The notes: a model not told the origin generated them from the letters alone. A stretch of DNA of 64,000 nucleotides from Anomaloglossus baeobatrachus (GCF_048569485.1 NC_134360.1:199251692-199315691); one strand, 5' to 3'. Positions 10,354 through 24,354 are shown, counted from the stretch's first letter. Numbers and translations: made by a program.

Positions 10354-10629
10354 TTGACACACAAAACACCCAGGTATGACATATTCCACACAGCAACTTT
10401 CTACAATGGTCCCTGCTCTGCTACATACTGAAGTCGCAGCGTGCGGGCACATTAGAGAACATGACTGCCCGCTGCGACTTCAAGCACACCCTGACTGAGC
10501 CACAGCTGTGAATGGTGATGTGATTTAGTTTACCTTATTTAAACTCATTGAACTCAGTGACCTCACCTCAGGTAATCTCATTAAGTTGAATGAGACCTGC
10601 ATCTCCTGCTGGAAAACCACATTTTTTTT
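10354..10629. repeat. hAT-like repeat copy A (right part)
   Basis: The text after the foldback MITE (ATGGTCCCTGCTCTGCTACAT) continues the repeat interrupted at 8178; the matching stretch near 28670-28700 has GGATGGTCC and GCTCTGCTGCATGG. It holds a small hairpin at 10430-10481. Confidence 0.4.
10430..10481. repeat. Short inverted repeat
   Basis: GAAGTCGCAGCG at 10430 pairs with CGCTGCGACTTC ending at 10481; a GGGCA/TGCCC step extends the stem with a small bulge. Confidence 0.7.
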
Positions 10630-10800
10630 TACCAAAAACTGCAGGTTTGGTGCTGGAATTTATACACCAAATACCTGCATCAAATCTGCGTCTCCTGGCA
10701 AAAAAACGCATCCAAACATCATTGCTCTTTGATGCATTTTTTGCTAGAAGATGCAGGAATTTGGCGTATAAATTTCAGCACCAAACCTGCATTTCCTACA
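10630..10800. repeat. Imperfect inverted repeat with ~48-bp arms
   Basis: The arm around AAACTGCAGGTTTGGTGCTG (10635) pairs with CAGCACCAAACCTGCATTTC ending near 10796. It is probably the remains of a small MITE; clear ends and a duplication were not found. Confidence 0.6.
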
Positions 10801-12333
10801 GTGTGGTATCACAAGAACAGCATTTACATTGGTTTTGCTATCAGATGCCTTCATTAATAAACCATCTCTGACACTTGTCACAATTTGTTCCTATAACTGT
10901 TTTTTTTTTACGTTTTTTGATGTTTTATTTAATGTTTGTGTTTTCTCGATATTTAGACTCTTTGATGCAAAAACCCCCAAAGTGTCATGGGACGTCGGCA
11001 GCTGTGCTTTATTACGCAAGCTGGGATGCTTTAAAAATTAATATGTATCTGACAAAATGCAGCATAGGCGGTGATGTGATGCTTGGCTAGTAAATCTACA
11101 TATGTTATATTTCCATGGACAGGTAAAAAGGATTAACTTAAAGATTTTGTGCCTAGAAACAGCAGGTGAAGATGCAGAATCATTTTTGATATATTAAGAA
11201 TGCAAGTTAGAGGCAACACACAAATAAATCAAGAGTAACAGAAATAATAAATACATATGGTGATTTGCTTTACGAATCGTAACTGATTTCTTGAAGGTTT
11301 CCTTCACTGTAACATTTAATTAGGTAAAAAATGAAATTTTGCTTTTAACTTCTATGGTTTGTTCTTGATGTAGCTCTTAAGGGCATGCTTATTCCTATGG
11401 TCTCATCTGGATTAACATTGACAGCATGCATTTTCTGACTATTTTTATAAAAAAAAATACATAGGCTGAACAATCACCAACGGAAGGATGAAGAAAAGTC
11501 TGAGAAGTCAGCAAGAGTCGGGCACTTGCAGAGATAGTGAGCAAAATACTGCTATCAGCAACTTGGTTTGCTTTTGGCGGCTTTTGGCTAGTTATTTAAT
11601 GAAGTGGCTTCCTGTAGAGAAAATTTTGAATTGCGATGAGGGAATATTCTATTCTCAACAGTCATTTCCCCGAGACTAGATTTTTATCACTGACAATGCT
11701 CCATGTTATAGTATTATTCAACTTTATTACTACTATATTGTAGCGTCGTCAATAAAAATACACCTTTTTATGTCTTTAGCTTTAACTTTCTATTGATGAA
11801 CTCAAAATTCCTAAAGGAAATTCTGCCAACTTAGTACATCAAAAACCTTCAAAATTTCCAGCAAGGAAACTAAAAATTTGACCTGAAGGCATGATAAAAT
11901 CTTAACCTAGTGTTAACCAATTTTTACATTTTTCTTAAAATTGTACAAAAACTAGTCCAAAACATAATCTTACTTGGTGATCTTTAAACTTATAGTTACA
12001 AACTTTACAAAAACATAACTATTTAGCTTTATTTTTCCTTTCGTGTTCAGAAAACCCAGTGTGATTATTGTCACTGAGCAGAATTATGTTAAAAGCAGGT
12101 TAATTATTCTACAATTAACATTAATTAAATGTCAAACTATCAGGGGTGAATTTTCAGGCATTTAACATTTACTCTGTGTTTTGCGCCCTTGGGATCCTTT
12201 TTATCACAGTAGTTGTGGAAATATCCAGAGTGGAAAGACATTGAGCACCATGGATTGAAAAATATCTAAAAAAAAATGTATACAAAAGGAAATGGACCAG
12301 AAAGGAACACAAATTTAAAAATATTTTATATAT
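10801..12333. other. AT-rich sequence without recognisable features
   Basis: No coding pattern, clear repeat end or tandem array was recognised here. Short open frames lack any family motif. It may be unique intergenic or intronic DNA. Confidence 0.5.
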
Positions 12334-12342
12334 ACATGTTTG

Positions 12343-12410
<68 letters not shown>

Positions 12411-12456
12411 ATACAATATATATATATATATATCTATATATGTATGTATACATATA

Positions 12457-12511
<55 letters not shown>
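12334..12511. repeat. (TA)n microsatellite, interrupted
   Basis: A long alternating TA run with TATACATA variants and one short break around 12406-12420. The Ile/Tyr frames across it are artefacts. Confidence 0.95.
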
Positions 12512-12513
<2 letters not shown>

Positions 12514-12519
12514 TGCATA

Positions 12520-12723
12520 CAGGCTGCTTAAAAAAATGTATACACCCCTTGAACACCATCTTGAAGATTAATACTTTCATCAAAAAGTACATTTAGGTTA
12601 TTTACATTTTATTTTTTTTCCAAATTGGACTTTAAGCTTTCCATTTCCAGAAATTTAACCTTCTAGAATGGGAAATACATTTTCTATGATAGTTCAAAGT
12701 GTGTATATTTTTTAAGCACCCTG
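12520..12723. mobile_element. 204-bp MITE, probably Tc1/mariner type
   Basis: The ends CAGGCTGCTTAAAAAAATGT and, reversed, CAGGGTGCTTAAAAAATATA form an inverted repeat of about 25 bp. TA precedes the left end and TG follows the right, consistent with a decayed TA duplication. No coding content. Confidence 0.65.
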
Positions 12724-12733
12724 TGTATATATA

Positions 12734-13662
12734 CACTCCAGACCAAAAGTTTGGACACACCTTCTCATTCAAATACTTTTCTTTAGTTGCAGGACTCTGA
12801 AAATTGTAGATTCACATTGAAGGCATCAAAGCTATGAATGAAAACGTGGAATAAAATACTTAAAGTGTCAAACAACTGAAAATATGTCTTATATTCTAGG
12901 TTCTTCAAACTAGCCAACTTTTGCTTTCATTACTACTTTGCACACTCTTGGCATTCTCTTGATGAGCTTCAAGAGGTAGTCACCGGAAATGGTTTTCCGA
13001 CAGTCTTGAAGGAGTTCCCAGAGATGCTTAGCACTTGTTGGCCTTTTGCCTTCACTCTGCGGTCCAGCTCACCCCAAACCATCTCGATTGGGTTCAGGTC
13101 TGGTCACTGTGGAGACCAGGTCATCTGGCGTAGCACTTCATCTCTCTCCTTCTTAGTCAAATAGCCATTACACAGCCTGGAGGTGTGTTTGGGGTCATTG
13201 TACTGTTGAAAAATTAATGATGGTCCAACTAAACGCAAACTGGATGGAATAGCACGCCGCTGCAAGATGCTGTGGTAGGCATGCTGGTTCTGTATGCCTT
13301 CAATTTTGAATAAATCCCCAACAGTGTCACCAGCAAACACCCCCACACCATCACACCTCCTCCTCCATTCTTCCCGGTGGGAACCAACCATGTAGAGTCC
13401 ATCCGTTCACCTTTTCTACAAAGACACGGTGGTTGGATCCAAAGATCTCAAATTTGGACTCATCAGACCAAAGCACAGATTTTCACTGGTCTAATTTGCA
13501 TTCCTTGTGTTCTTTAGCCCAAACAAGTCTCTTCTGCTTGTTGCCTGTCCTTAGCAGTGGTTTCCTAGCAGCTATTTTACCATGAAGGCCCGCTGCACAA
13601 AGTCTCCTCTTAACAGTTGTTCTAGAGATGAGAAGATGTGTCCAAACTTTTGGTCTGTACTG
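12734..13662 (-). mobile_element. Tc1-like transposon, internally deleted copy
   Basis: Left end CACTCCAGACCAAAAGTTTG; right end, reversed, CAGTACAGACCAAAAGTTTG. TA lies outside both ends. The copy is 929 bp instead of the roughly 1.6 kb usual for Tc1. The transposase runs on the minus strand and lacks its N-terminal third. (TA)n DNA flanks both sides. A second fragment of the same family lies at 36851-37171. Confidence 0.9.
12905..13655 (-). pseudogene. Tc1-like transposase remnant
   Basis: Read on the minus strand, the N-terminal piece has [16 protein letters not shown] and [10 protein letters not shown] (second helix-turn-helix region), followed by WSDESKFEIFGSN, then FQQYNDPKHTSRLC and SPQ..PDLNPIEMVWGELD. 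The second catalytic aspartate (QQD in relatives) is a tyrosine here. Stops and frame changes break the frame, and the first DNA-binding helix set is missing. This copy cannot make an active enzyme. Confidence 0.85.
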
Positions 13663-15389
<1,727 letters not shown>

Positions 15390-15790
15390 TATACAGTTTA
15401 TGTCTTGCAAAAGTATTCACATCTTTGGTTTCTTGCATATTTTGTTACATTACAACCTCCTGTGTTTAAATATCTTTCTAATCCGATTTGTGTGTAATGG
15501 ATCAGCGCTAAATAGTCTAAGTAGAGCGAATAAAGTGAGAGAAATTTAGGCAAAAATTTAATTTTTGGGATAAAATAAATAAAAATTGACATGTGCATAT
15601 GTATCCACTTCTTTTGCTTTGAAGCCCCTAAATATTTCTTGTGCAAACATTTACCTTCATAAGTCACATGGTTAGTGAAAGGAAGTACAACTGTGTGCAA
15701 TCTCAGTGTACCGTAGTCTGTCAGTATATGCACACCTTTTGTGAAAGGCCACAGAGGCTGCAACAACAGCACCACTAACCAAGCAACACC

Positions 15791-17990
15791 ATGAAGACCA
15801 AGGAGATCTCCAAACAAGTCAGAGATAAAGTTGTTGAGAAGTACAAGTCAGGGTTGTGTTCTAAAAAAGTATCCCACTCTCTGATGATATTTCGGAGCAC
15901 CATCAGATCCATTATCATCAAATAGAAAGAACATAGTACTACAACAAACCTGCCAAGAGAGGGCCACCCACCAAACTTCTCAGCCAAGGCAAGAAGGGCA
16001 TTATTAATAGAGGCAGCATAGAGATCAAACTAAAGGTAACCCTGACGGAGATGCAAGGTTCCCAAGCAGAGACTGGAGGATCTGTCCATAAGTCCACAAT
16101 AAGTTATTAACTCTATAGAGTGGACCTTTATGGAAGAGTGGACAGAAAAAAAGCCTTTACTTAGAATAAAAAATTTGATGGCTCCTTTTTATTTTGACAA
16201 ATGACATGTGGGAGACTCCCAAATGTATAGAGGAAGGTGCTGTGGTTAGATGAGACCAACATTTAACTTTTTAGTTAATAACGTAAAAGCTATGTCTGGT
16301 GCCAAACCACCACAGTTCACAACCCCCACAACACCATCACCACAGTGAAACATGGTGGTTGCAGCATCAGGGTGTGGGGATGATTTTAAGCAGTGGTGAT
16401 GGAAAATAGTTTGAGACAGAGGGAAGATGGATGATGCGAAACACAAATAAATAATATTCTTGAGCAAATCCTGTTTAAGTCTGTCAGTGATTTGAGACTG
16501 GGACGGAGGTTCACCTTCCAACAAGACAGTGGCTCAAAGCTACTGCTAAAGCAACACTAGAGTGGTTTAAAGACAAACATGTAAATGTGTTCAAGTGGCC
16601 GAGTCAAAGCACAGACCTTAATTCAACTAAGAATCTAAGGTCAGACGTGAAGATTGCTGTTCACTAGAGTTAACTGTGGCGCCCCTGCGGTAACCAGGTG
16701 TCACAAAAATAAGGTAACAGCCCAGGTCCAGCATAACTGTGCCAGCCACTACACACACACTAGCACACCAGGATATTTAGACTCGCTGTACCTGGCTGGG
16801 AGCCTCACCTAGCCAGATGACAGGACCGGGCACTGTTAGATAACAGGCAGCCAACTGGGAGGAAGAGACCAGACCTGAGGGAGGAGAAAGTGACCTGGGG
16901 AGTGTGGGTAGACAGTGACACAGGGAGTGGAGTTTAGGAGAAGGAAGTAGTAGGTTGTGAGGAGAGGAGTAGTAAGAAATGTGTCAAGACAGACCAGAGA
17001 CTTTTGAGAAACAGAGAGAAAGTGGAAAGAACCAGAAAGGAAAGTAAGGAGTAAGAAAGTCGGCGGAGTGGTAGTAAAGACACCGCAAAGACCTGAGGAG
17101 AAAGATCAGCCCCTCAGAGGAGGAAAGTAGCTGCAGAGCGAGAGAGCAAGCTCCAGGGACAGAGGGATCTTGTGGGCTGGACATCCAGGGCTCACAGTAC
17201 TTTGCACGCATGGGTTGCAGATCCCAGGACAGACCAGGACTTCAAGCCATCTGTTAACTCTGCCTGGTGGGTGGGTTGTCAGGACTCATCTGCCACCACT
17301 AACGTCCGAGGCATCAGCAGCAAAGAGGGGACCGGGACATATTCCCTTAAATAGTCCAAGCTGCCTATGGCAGGACCCAGACACCAGGAGGACCTCTAAG
17401 TGTTCCACACTAGGGAGGACCCAAATACACCAGAGTGCACAGGTGGAGAGTGGCAACAGGTCAGCTGGCACGGTCATCAGGGACACGGGCTCACCTGGGA
17501 TCCATTACGTCCCCAGGGCGTGAATCCAGTGAGTAAAATCCATCAAACTGCCCTCTTTGTCTGGACTGCTTCATTGCCACGTGCTTCCACATTAACCCTT
17601 TACCTACCCCTGGGGAAAAGCCCTGCTCGCGGAGGGCTCCACCATCACGCAGCCCTCATCCATTATCCACAGTGGGAACCCGCAGCGGCGGCCCTACTAT
17701 CACTGGCCGCAAACCATGAGTGGCGTAGTCAGACTTTATTTTTATTTTTCATTTAAAACTGTTCGACGGTGCCCCCGGGTCCGAGACCCCTCAAGCCACG
17801 GACCGCCCGGATCCGAGCAGCTCGGCTGCCCCGGGGTGCGACAAAGCCATTTAACTTGAAGGAGCTGGAGCAGTTATGCTTTGAGGAATGGGCAAAAATC
17901 CCAGTGGCGAGAAAACCAATAGACTTCCCCAAAACGACTTGCAGCTGCAATTGCTGCAAAAGAAGCATCGACAAACTACAGACGTTAGAG
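15791..17990 (+). pseudogene. Tc1-like transposase remnant
   Basis: The frame opens MKTKEISKQVRDKVVEKYKS, a typical Tc1 N-terminus. Later blocks read [12 protein letters not shown] near 16348 and FQQDSGSK near 16520, then KWPSQSTDLNS. After the LTR it resumes with LKELEQLCFEEWAKIPVA (17850). Many stops and frame changes make it clearly dead, and older than the neighbour at 14162. Confidence 0.8.
16685..17843 (+). repeat. LTR inside the Tc1 relic (TGTGGC...GCGACA family)
   Basis: Borders TGTGGCGCCCCTGCGG and GGGGTGCGACA give TG...CA ends. Both flanks belong to the same transposase (coding resumes in LKELEQL), so the insertion is certain. A clean target duplication is not visible, though AAC/AAG at the two borders may be its remains. 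The reversed end TGTCGCACCCCGGGGCAG matches the start of the LTR at 54008, and the family also includes 39218-40092 and 45591-46748. No internal gene region is attached, so it is probably a solo LTR. Confidence 0.75.
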
Positions 17991-18181
17991 GGGAATAGTT
18001 TTGCAGACTGGTGTTTTCAGTTATTTTGTCCTCTTTGTTATTTGCTTCACAATAAAATGAAAACCAAATGTTCACAGTTGTAGGTATGATCTTTAGATGA
18101 ACTGATGCAAACCCTCATTCTACGTTGTAAGGTAGCAAAACAAAAAAGTGCCAGTGGGTGAATACTTTAACAAGGCCAGTA

Positions 18182-18631
18182 AAACAAATGTATTCTAGGA
18201 TTTATACTTTTATTTGATAACCAGATAAATTACATTTGCAAGCTCTCAGACACTTTTTCATCAGGTGAGTTTCTCTGGAAAATATGCCTTGTCTGTTATT
18301 GGAGCGCTTATATAAATGCAAAACCAAACCAAGTTACACCATAGGAATTTAATAATAAATAAACCAATTGCCATAAATGGCCCAAAATGCTGGTCAAGTT
18401 TACAAAATTCCAAATATATCGATTGGTGTGACCACTTACTAAACTTCTCGTTCCTCAACATATGAACTTTGGTGAAAGCCTAGATATTTCTTTCAAATCT
18501 ACTTAGTCAAACACTAAAGCTCATCTCTCATATCATATTCTATTCCTAAAACAGAAAATAGAGAGAGTGCATTCTCTAATAGTGATGCCCTGAGATCAAT
18601 CTTTTTCCCATCAGATTTGTATTGTTCTTAA
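18182..18631. other. No recognised feature
   Basis: Sequence of moderate AT content with only short chance frames. I see no repeat ends, tandem repeats or coding motifs. Confidence 0.4.
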
Positions 18632-18695
18632 AGCGAATATGTCACCAGGGTTTTGCTACCTCATCTGAGAGCAGCATAATGTAGGGGGAAAAAAG
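18632..18695. repeat. Left end fragment of a TTAA (T2-like) MITE
   Basis: TTAA is followed by AGCGAATATGTCACCAGG and CTCATCTGAGAGCAGCATAA, which matches the MITE at 46889 (AGGGAATTTGTCAGCAGG, CATCTGAGAGCAGCATGA). Its right part has been replaced by the LTR-like sequence that follows. Confidence 0.6.
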
Positions 18696-19190
18696 AGTTA
18701 ATATCTGCTGGGCTGCTTGTTAGTCGCATTTGATCACATGCTGTGGGGGGAGCCAATCACGTTTGCTCCCCTCCTTTATATGCTGTTGGACTAATTTATT
18801 AATGCCAGCTATAGTTTACCTATACTGGTCTGGTGAAGTGTTTTGATCCAGACTTACTGGTGGTTGTGTGTTATTGCTCTGAGTGGTTGTGGTGTTTGCC
18901 CTTGTTGGGTTTTTTTGCCACTTACTGCTTTTGCTTTTCTCTGAGTTTGTAGTGTGTTTTAGTTTTGTTTTTCCTTGCCTTGTCTTAATTCATGTTACTA
19001 TCACACTCCTGTCCCTTCCTTTCCCTATAGGGGCTTTGGATAACAGATTAAATGTGTTCCAGAGAGTAGCTAGGCATGGGACTCAGGGTTATCCCTAATG
19101 GTGGAGGTGCCTGAGTCTACGGATAGCCTAGGGTCCCCTAGCGTGAGGAATAGTATAGGAGCCCCCTGAAACTTGCTTCCCTGCAGTCAC
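18696..19190 (+). repeat. LTR-like repeat shared with 61672-62700
   Basis: Shared blocks in the same order: CCTTTATATGCTG (a TATA-like box), GCCAGCTATAGTTTA, CACTCCTGTCC and a CTAATGG..GGTCCCCTAGCGTGAGG region. The arrangement suggests the U3-R-U5 of an LTR retroelement. Borders are uncertain. Confidence 0.45.
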
Positions 19191-19698
19191 ATTATGATAT
19201 TGCAGTTAGGCATCATATGGGATAATGCAAGATCAGGAGTTTCATCACATGTACATATAAATGTGTTACAGTCCCACGTATTCATATGGTTTGTAGACAA
19301 AGGTGACAGAAAAGATTAAGAATGGAGATGAGAAGCTAACAGGCATTGTAAAAGTACAGAGTGAATTGAAGTGGGATGAAAATGGCTAGGATAATAAAAC
19401 ACCAGTATGGATTAAAAATTATAGAATTAAAGATCACAAAATAATAAAAATCAATACATAAACTATAAATAATCTGTGGTTACAAACTTTATTGTAATTA
19501 TTGATTAAATACATAAATATGTAGGCTGTGAAACCATCAGTGGTTCTAAACTTCATTGCAATTAATTAAATCAATAAATACATAAATGCGAATTCATGAG
19601 ACACAATTCAAGTTTAATTACAATGTATAATAAGTGTAAACAATGAATAAAATGCAAGTGTGGATGTTTGAAAAAATGATTAAAATGCAATAATATGC
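19191..19698. other. AT-rich sequence with a weak ~95-bp duplication
   Basis: GGTTACAAACTTTATTGTAATT and GGTTCTAAACTTCATTGCAATT, each followed by AAT-rich text and ATACATAAAT, suggest a degraded tandem pair at 19475-19590. Nothing else is seen. Confidence 0.4.
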
Positions 19699-19860
19699 TA
19701 AAGTTTTAGACAAGTGTAGAAAAAATGTTGAAAGTAAAACTGCTTTCAAAAATCGAAATGTTAATAGTTTATTTTTTTACGTATAAACAAAATTCAAAGT
19801 GTATGAACAAAAGATAAATCTAATTGAAATCACACAAAATTTGATTTAAATTTCACTTTT
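19699..19860. repeat. Tc1 end fragment
   Basis: TAAAGTTTTAGACAAGTGTAG.., AACTGCTTTCAAAAATCGAA and GTTAATAGTTTATTTTTTTA match the end region of the Tc1 family whose other fragment starts at 56886 (CTGTGCAAAACGTTTAGGCA). Only an end portion is left. Confidence 0.55.
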
Positions 19861-20042
19861 CTTTGTTTCCTGTGTGGTTTTCTATAGGGATGCAGTTTCA
19901 GTCACCAGTCAGGAGACTAAAAGTTGGAGGCTGCTGGAAGGAATAAAGTTCATTTCCTCCCAGTACCCGAGCTTTCACTGTGGGGGCTGCATGGCTTTGA
20001 GGAGATATTAACCTCCACATTAACCCTATATCAGCAGGTTAA

Positions 20043-20383
20043 GGCTGAGTTCACATGTCGTCTAATCATCCATTAGAATGGATTTTGCAGAGATCCATTG
20101 GCAAAATAATTTTTGCCGGATCCGTTTTTTTTACATGGAAGTCCATGGAGAATGGATTCGTTAACTGACTGCTATTTATCATCCATTTGTAACAAATCCT
20201 GTGAAAAAAATGGATCCGTTACAAATGCAAGTAAAACGGATGGCTCAATAACAATCCGTGAACATATCGGTTCTCCATAGACTCCCATGTTAATAAATGG
20301 AAGCGGCAGATATCAGTTATTGCACAATGGACAAAATCTTTCCAGGATCCAATCTAATGGATGATTATAGAAAATGTGAAGCC
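20043..20383. mobile_element. Harbinger-like MITE (341 bp)
   Basis: Ends GGCTGAGTTCACATGTCG and, reversed, GGCTTCACATTTTCTATAA, continuing into a shared ATCATCCATTAGA block, form the inverted repeat. TAA precedes the left end and TAT follows the right. The interior repeats ATGGATCCG-like motifs. No coding content. Confidence 0.65.
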
Positions 20384-20564
20384 TATTAATGTTTGTTGAC
20401 ATATTATGTTCCCTTTAAAGTGGATTAGCCAACTAGGGAGCTAAATATACACAAACAGTCCTGACAAATATTTTCTTTGCAAGTACATTAGTGTCTGAGT
20501 CCTTTAACTATGAGTGGTGATGAGCAGACTCGCAGATGAACCGGTGGATCCCCATGGGCCTCCC

Positions 20565-21986
20565 TGTTACGGGGGCTGTCTGATTATAAAAACCAAAGAG
20601 ATATCAGACAGTCAGGGTCCACCGTGCAAAGTCTCTGCTGCAGACTATGGCAGAGGATAAGAGGTATCTTGTACCACGAAAGCAGTACTGACACTGATAC
20701 GTCTCAGTGACACTAGAGCCAATCACGGCGTGTACTGTTAAAGTCACAGCGACTACCGTATTTAGCATTAATGTAAAAGGGATATGTTAATGAGTGAGGA
20801 AGAGTATATAAGTGTGCCGCTGTAAATAGTAGTAGCACAAGTGCAGAGTGCAATACCTCTGTTAAACTCACAGAGAAATATAGTTAGGAAATAAAGCAAT
20901 TCCTCCCTTACTTGGAGGGTGTGTGGTATGGTCTTTGTTAATGGTCACAGGGACAAAAGCAGTGAGTGTGAAATGGCACCTACCTAGGTCCGTTCCTCTA
21001 GCGGTGCCAGGAGACGGGCAGCAGCGTAAGCCGCACAAAGCTCCTACCTGCGTTCGTTCCACTAGTGTGCGAGGACACGAACCACTAGATATGGCACCTG
21101 CCTAGGTCCGCTCCACTAGTGGTGCAAAAGAGATGGACAGCAGCACAAGCTGCACAAAGCTCATACCTGCGTTCTCTCCACTAGTGTGCGAGGACATGAA
21201 CCACTAGATATGGAACCTGCCTAGAACCGCTCCACTAGTGGTGCAAAAGAGATGGACAGCAGCACAAGCCGCGCAAAGCTCCTACCTATGTTCGCTCTCC
21301 TAGTGTGCAAGGATACGAAAAACTGCCAGACGCAGTATAAAGAACGTTACCCTAGCGGCAACGTCCACCTACGAGTAGAATCACAAGGCCCAGCCTGACC
21401 ATGTGCCTCAGGCACCTGCCTATGTACGCTCCAATAAGATGCAAGGATACGGACCGCAGCCGAAGCTGTAAGGTACAAGAATGCTACCCTGCCGGTAGCA
21501 CTCACCTAGCATAGACAGAGAAATGCCTAGAGGGATGTGCACAGAGCGTCTACTCTCATGCATGAACCAAGAGGACTGAGTGCCGAGCAGCGTGCGTCAG
21601 GGTCTTATATAGACTCTGTGCCTCATCCAAGATGAAGGACACCAGAGCCAATCCGCTGCCAGAATGACAGCAATGACGTCACGCTGGCCTATCACCGAGC
21701 AAGGCGTCACAAGCACATGACCAGCGACCAATCGGCTTAGAAGTTGTCAGAGACATGTGACCTCGAGTCGCAAGCACATGACCAGTGGCTAATCAGCTTA
21801 GAAGGTGTCAGAGACATGTGACCTCATGTCAGTGATGATGTAACTCGCACATGTGCAATGGCTCCAAGATAGGACTTAGTCTCCAGTGCTCGCACATGTG
21901 CAGTAGCAAGAAATCCGAACATAGTCTCCAGTGCCACAGCAAAGAGGAAGGAGACACGCAGATACCCAGAAACGGGAACCGTAACA
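20565..21986 (-). repeat. LTR with a 5-bp target duplication (probably solo)
   Basis: Reads on the minus strand from TGTTACGGTTCCCG to CCCCCGTAACA. CTCCC stands on both sides (20560-20564 and 21987-21991), a perfect 5-bp duplication as in Ty3/gypsy or retroviral insertions. A TATA-like TCTATATAAGACC lies on the minus strand at 21607-21619. A three-unit ~118-bp tandem repeat sits at 20975-21330. No gene region is attached. Confidence 0.75.
20975..21330. repeat. ~118-bp tandem repeat in the LTR, three units
   Basis: Units repeat GGCACCTGCCTAGGTCCGCT, GACGGGCAGCAGC or GATGGACAGCAGC, and CCACTAGTGTGCGAGGACA. The third unit is partly decayed and faint copies go on to 21480. Confidence 0.75.
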
Positions 21987-22632
21987 CTCCCCAGACTAAG
22001 AATACCAGCCCCCAGCTGTCATGCTTTGTTATAGCTGGATATCAAAATTTAGGGGGCAACACACTGTTTTTTTTTAAAAAAAATATTTAAATAATAAAAA
22101 AAACGCATGTCATTCCTCTTATTTTGATACACAGGATAAGCACATGGCTGGGGGCTGCAGCCTGTAGCTGTAAACTTTATCTGATCTGTGCTGGATATCA
22201 TAGTATGGGTGGACCCTACGCCAGTTCTTTTATTTATTTATTTTTATGCCACGATAATGACCTGCAGACAGCACCTGTGATTGGTTGCAGTCAGATGCCG
22301 TCACACAGGCTGGGGGTGCACCTGACGCCAACTAATCACAGACGCCAAGATCGCCTGTGGGCGGGGAAAGCAGAGAAAGCAGTGCATATTGATGAGCAAT
22401 AATGAGTGGCCCAGGAAGTGAAAGAGAAGCTGTGGGAGCATTGTACAGCCACACCGGAGTCTAGGTGAGTATGAATCACTTGCTTTATTCTTATTTTCCT
22501 TTATTTGTTTTTAATTTCCAGAGTCCAGAGATCTGGATCAACATCTAGAATCCCGGGCCCAGGTACACCACTCAGGTACCTTTGCAACTGCGTGCATCCG
22601 GACTTTTACAGTCCAGGTCCGCCCATCGCTCA

Positions 22633-23290
22633 CAATGAGCAACAAGCTTTTTTGTTTAGGATGTGTGGTTGAAGTCAAAGGTAAATATCAGGAGGTACTA
22701 CGCTTGACCTGCGACTGTGGGCCCTGCACTCGCCCTGACCCTGTAGGTACCCTTGATGGTAGGGAGGTCCAGCTCACCACCCTAAGCCCTGTCTCCTGTC
22801 TGGCCCTGTCCTTTTAACACCAACCCTGGGATGGGCAGGACCCCAGGTAACAACCTCTTAAAGGCACAAACAAGGGGGTAAAAGTGAAACAAACTCACAC
22901 CGCAAATGACCACAGATGAGAGATAAAATGACACCAGAGGGAATAAACCAAAAGGGAGTAATTCACACTAGGGAACTCTCAAACTGAGCAGACAACGATT
23001 AGCTGGTCACCAAATAGAGGAATGCCATGGACGCCGGGATTTCACCACTGCAAGCAGAGACTATCTTCGGCAGTCTCCTACTACACACCTTAGCCCTAAA
23101 TAGGAGGAGACCAGCTGTGGAAGAAAATCAGCAACCTGGCTCTCTGCACACTGCAAGGATTAGCTCCTGCATGACTGGGAGCAGTGAAACAACTGAGCCG
23201 AAGCCCAGCCGAGCTGAGCACTTCAGAGAGACCAGGTTGTCTGTCGGACTCTGTAATGTGAACAAAATCGGATAAAGTAGACGTAATCCG
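22633..23290 (-). repeat. LTR-like fragment of the TGTGACAGG family
   Basis: GTAGGTACCCTTGATGGTAG matches GGAGGTACCCTTGAAGGTAG in the LTR at 24355-24996, in the same position relative to its end. The rest is too diverged to place borders. Confidence 0.4.
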
Positions 23291-24354
23291 CATGCGCAGA
23301 TACAGACAACACATGACAATAGATAAAATTCATTAGGCTTGGGTGCTAAGGGCAATTCTATGATAGGTAATGGAAATCACACACAAAAAAACTTTTCCCA
23401 TTTCCTTTTCCCAATTTCTTATGTCTCTATAGAGTTAATGAAGGTGTTTATTTGCCTATAGCTACAAATGTAACTAAGGAATGGGAAGCAGGATAAGTTC
23501 TTTACACATACCCAAAAAAAAAGAAATCAAATTAGTGGTAACATTTAATGTTTCACTTTAATTTATTACTGAACAGAAATGTATATTGAATTCTGCTGCA
23601 TATATTGATTACTCACAATAGCTATTCGGAAGAGAATGGAGGGGTACTCACTCATGCTACATAGAGAGGAATCTAAAACAGCCGATGACCTAAGGTGTTT
23701 CATTTCGCTAGAAAGAAAATTGGTACAAGTTTCTTGTTTGTACAAGTGCATCCATGAATCTTGTGTGCACGTCCTTTAAACTCCTTCTATTCTGAACTCT
23801 ATCTAATAAAATCCATTGTGTCATTTGCAACAATGTTTTCTCTCATCTGTTTGAAGTTAGCAGGTGCAACAAACAGAAAAATTATTTGCACAAAGGCTTA
23901 TGTGAATAAAACAAGTGCTTTGCTTCTTGAATGAAATTACTTGACTGTGCATTATTTGCTTTTTACTTCCCACTTCAATTGCAATTTGAGTGTCAGAGAT
24001 AAAATAGAGACAAAGGTCGTATTGAAATGCTATACATGGATCAACACCTGTGGCCCTCCTTCCACAAAGCTACAAATTAGATTGAAAGATTTGGTACTCT
24101 GGAGCACAGTATAGGATATGAATACCTTTGCTTATTACATCCAGAGAAATACACCAGTGTCCTGGACCAAAATAAAATTGAAGACATCATTATCGAAGAA
24201 TTAGATCAAAAAAGCGCCAGGAGGATTGAAACACGTCCATTGTTTGAATCAATGTCAATACGCCTTGTCTAAATTTTTCGCCCAAATTATAGAAGAAAAT
24301 TGTGTTGATGATTTTTGATGATTGGATTGCTAATCCTTTTTCATAAAAAAGTAC
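23291..24354. other. No recognised feature
   Basis: AT-rich sequence with only chance frames. A weak GATTGAAACACGTCC near 24225 resembles the GAAAC-ACGTC part of a hammerhead motif but lacks the rest. Confidence 0.4.

Larger units (their letters stand above)
15394..18179 (+). mobile_element. Decayed Tc1 transposon split by an LTR
   Basis: Left end CAGTTTATGTCTTGCAAAAG and, reversed, right end CTGGCCTTGTTAAAGTATTC; TA lies outside both (15392-15393, 18180-18181). Without the LTR at 16685-17843 it is about 1.6 kb, the normal Tc1 length. It stands back to back with the intact Tc1 at 15389; only TATA separates them. Confidence 0.85.
20516..22632. repeat. hAT-like non-autonomous repeat, copy B
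   Basis: Left end near TGATGAGCAGACTCGC; the right end, reversed, is GATGGGCGGACCTGGACTG. Interior blocks CAGCCCCCAGCTGTCATG and CTGTGATTGGTTGCAGTCAG match copies at 7281 and 27800. A 1.4-kb LTR (20565-21986) is inserted near the left end. An 8-bp duplication at the outer ends was not found. Confidence 0.55.

Noticed and set aside
12169-12531. Frames rich in Ile and Tyr on both strands
   Set aside because: They are translations of the (TA)n array and have no domain.
18883-19098. 71-residue hydrophobic frame that looks like a membrane peptide
   Set aside because: T-rich LTR-like sequence shared with 61672-62040, where the frame is not kept.
23027-23355. Overlapping 72-82-residue frames on both strands
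   Set aside because: They lie in LTR-like sequence and lack motifs.
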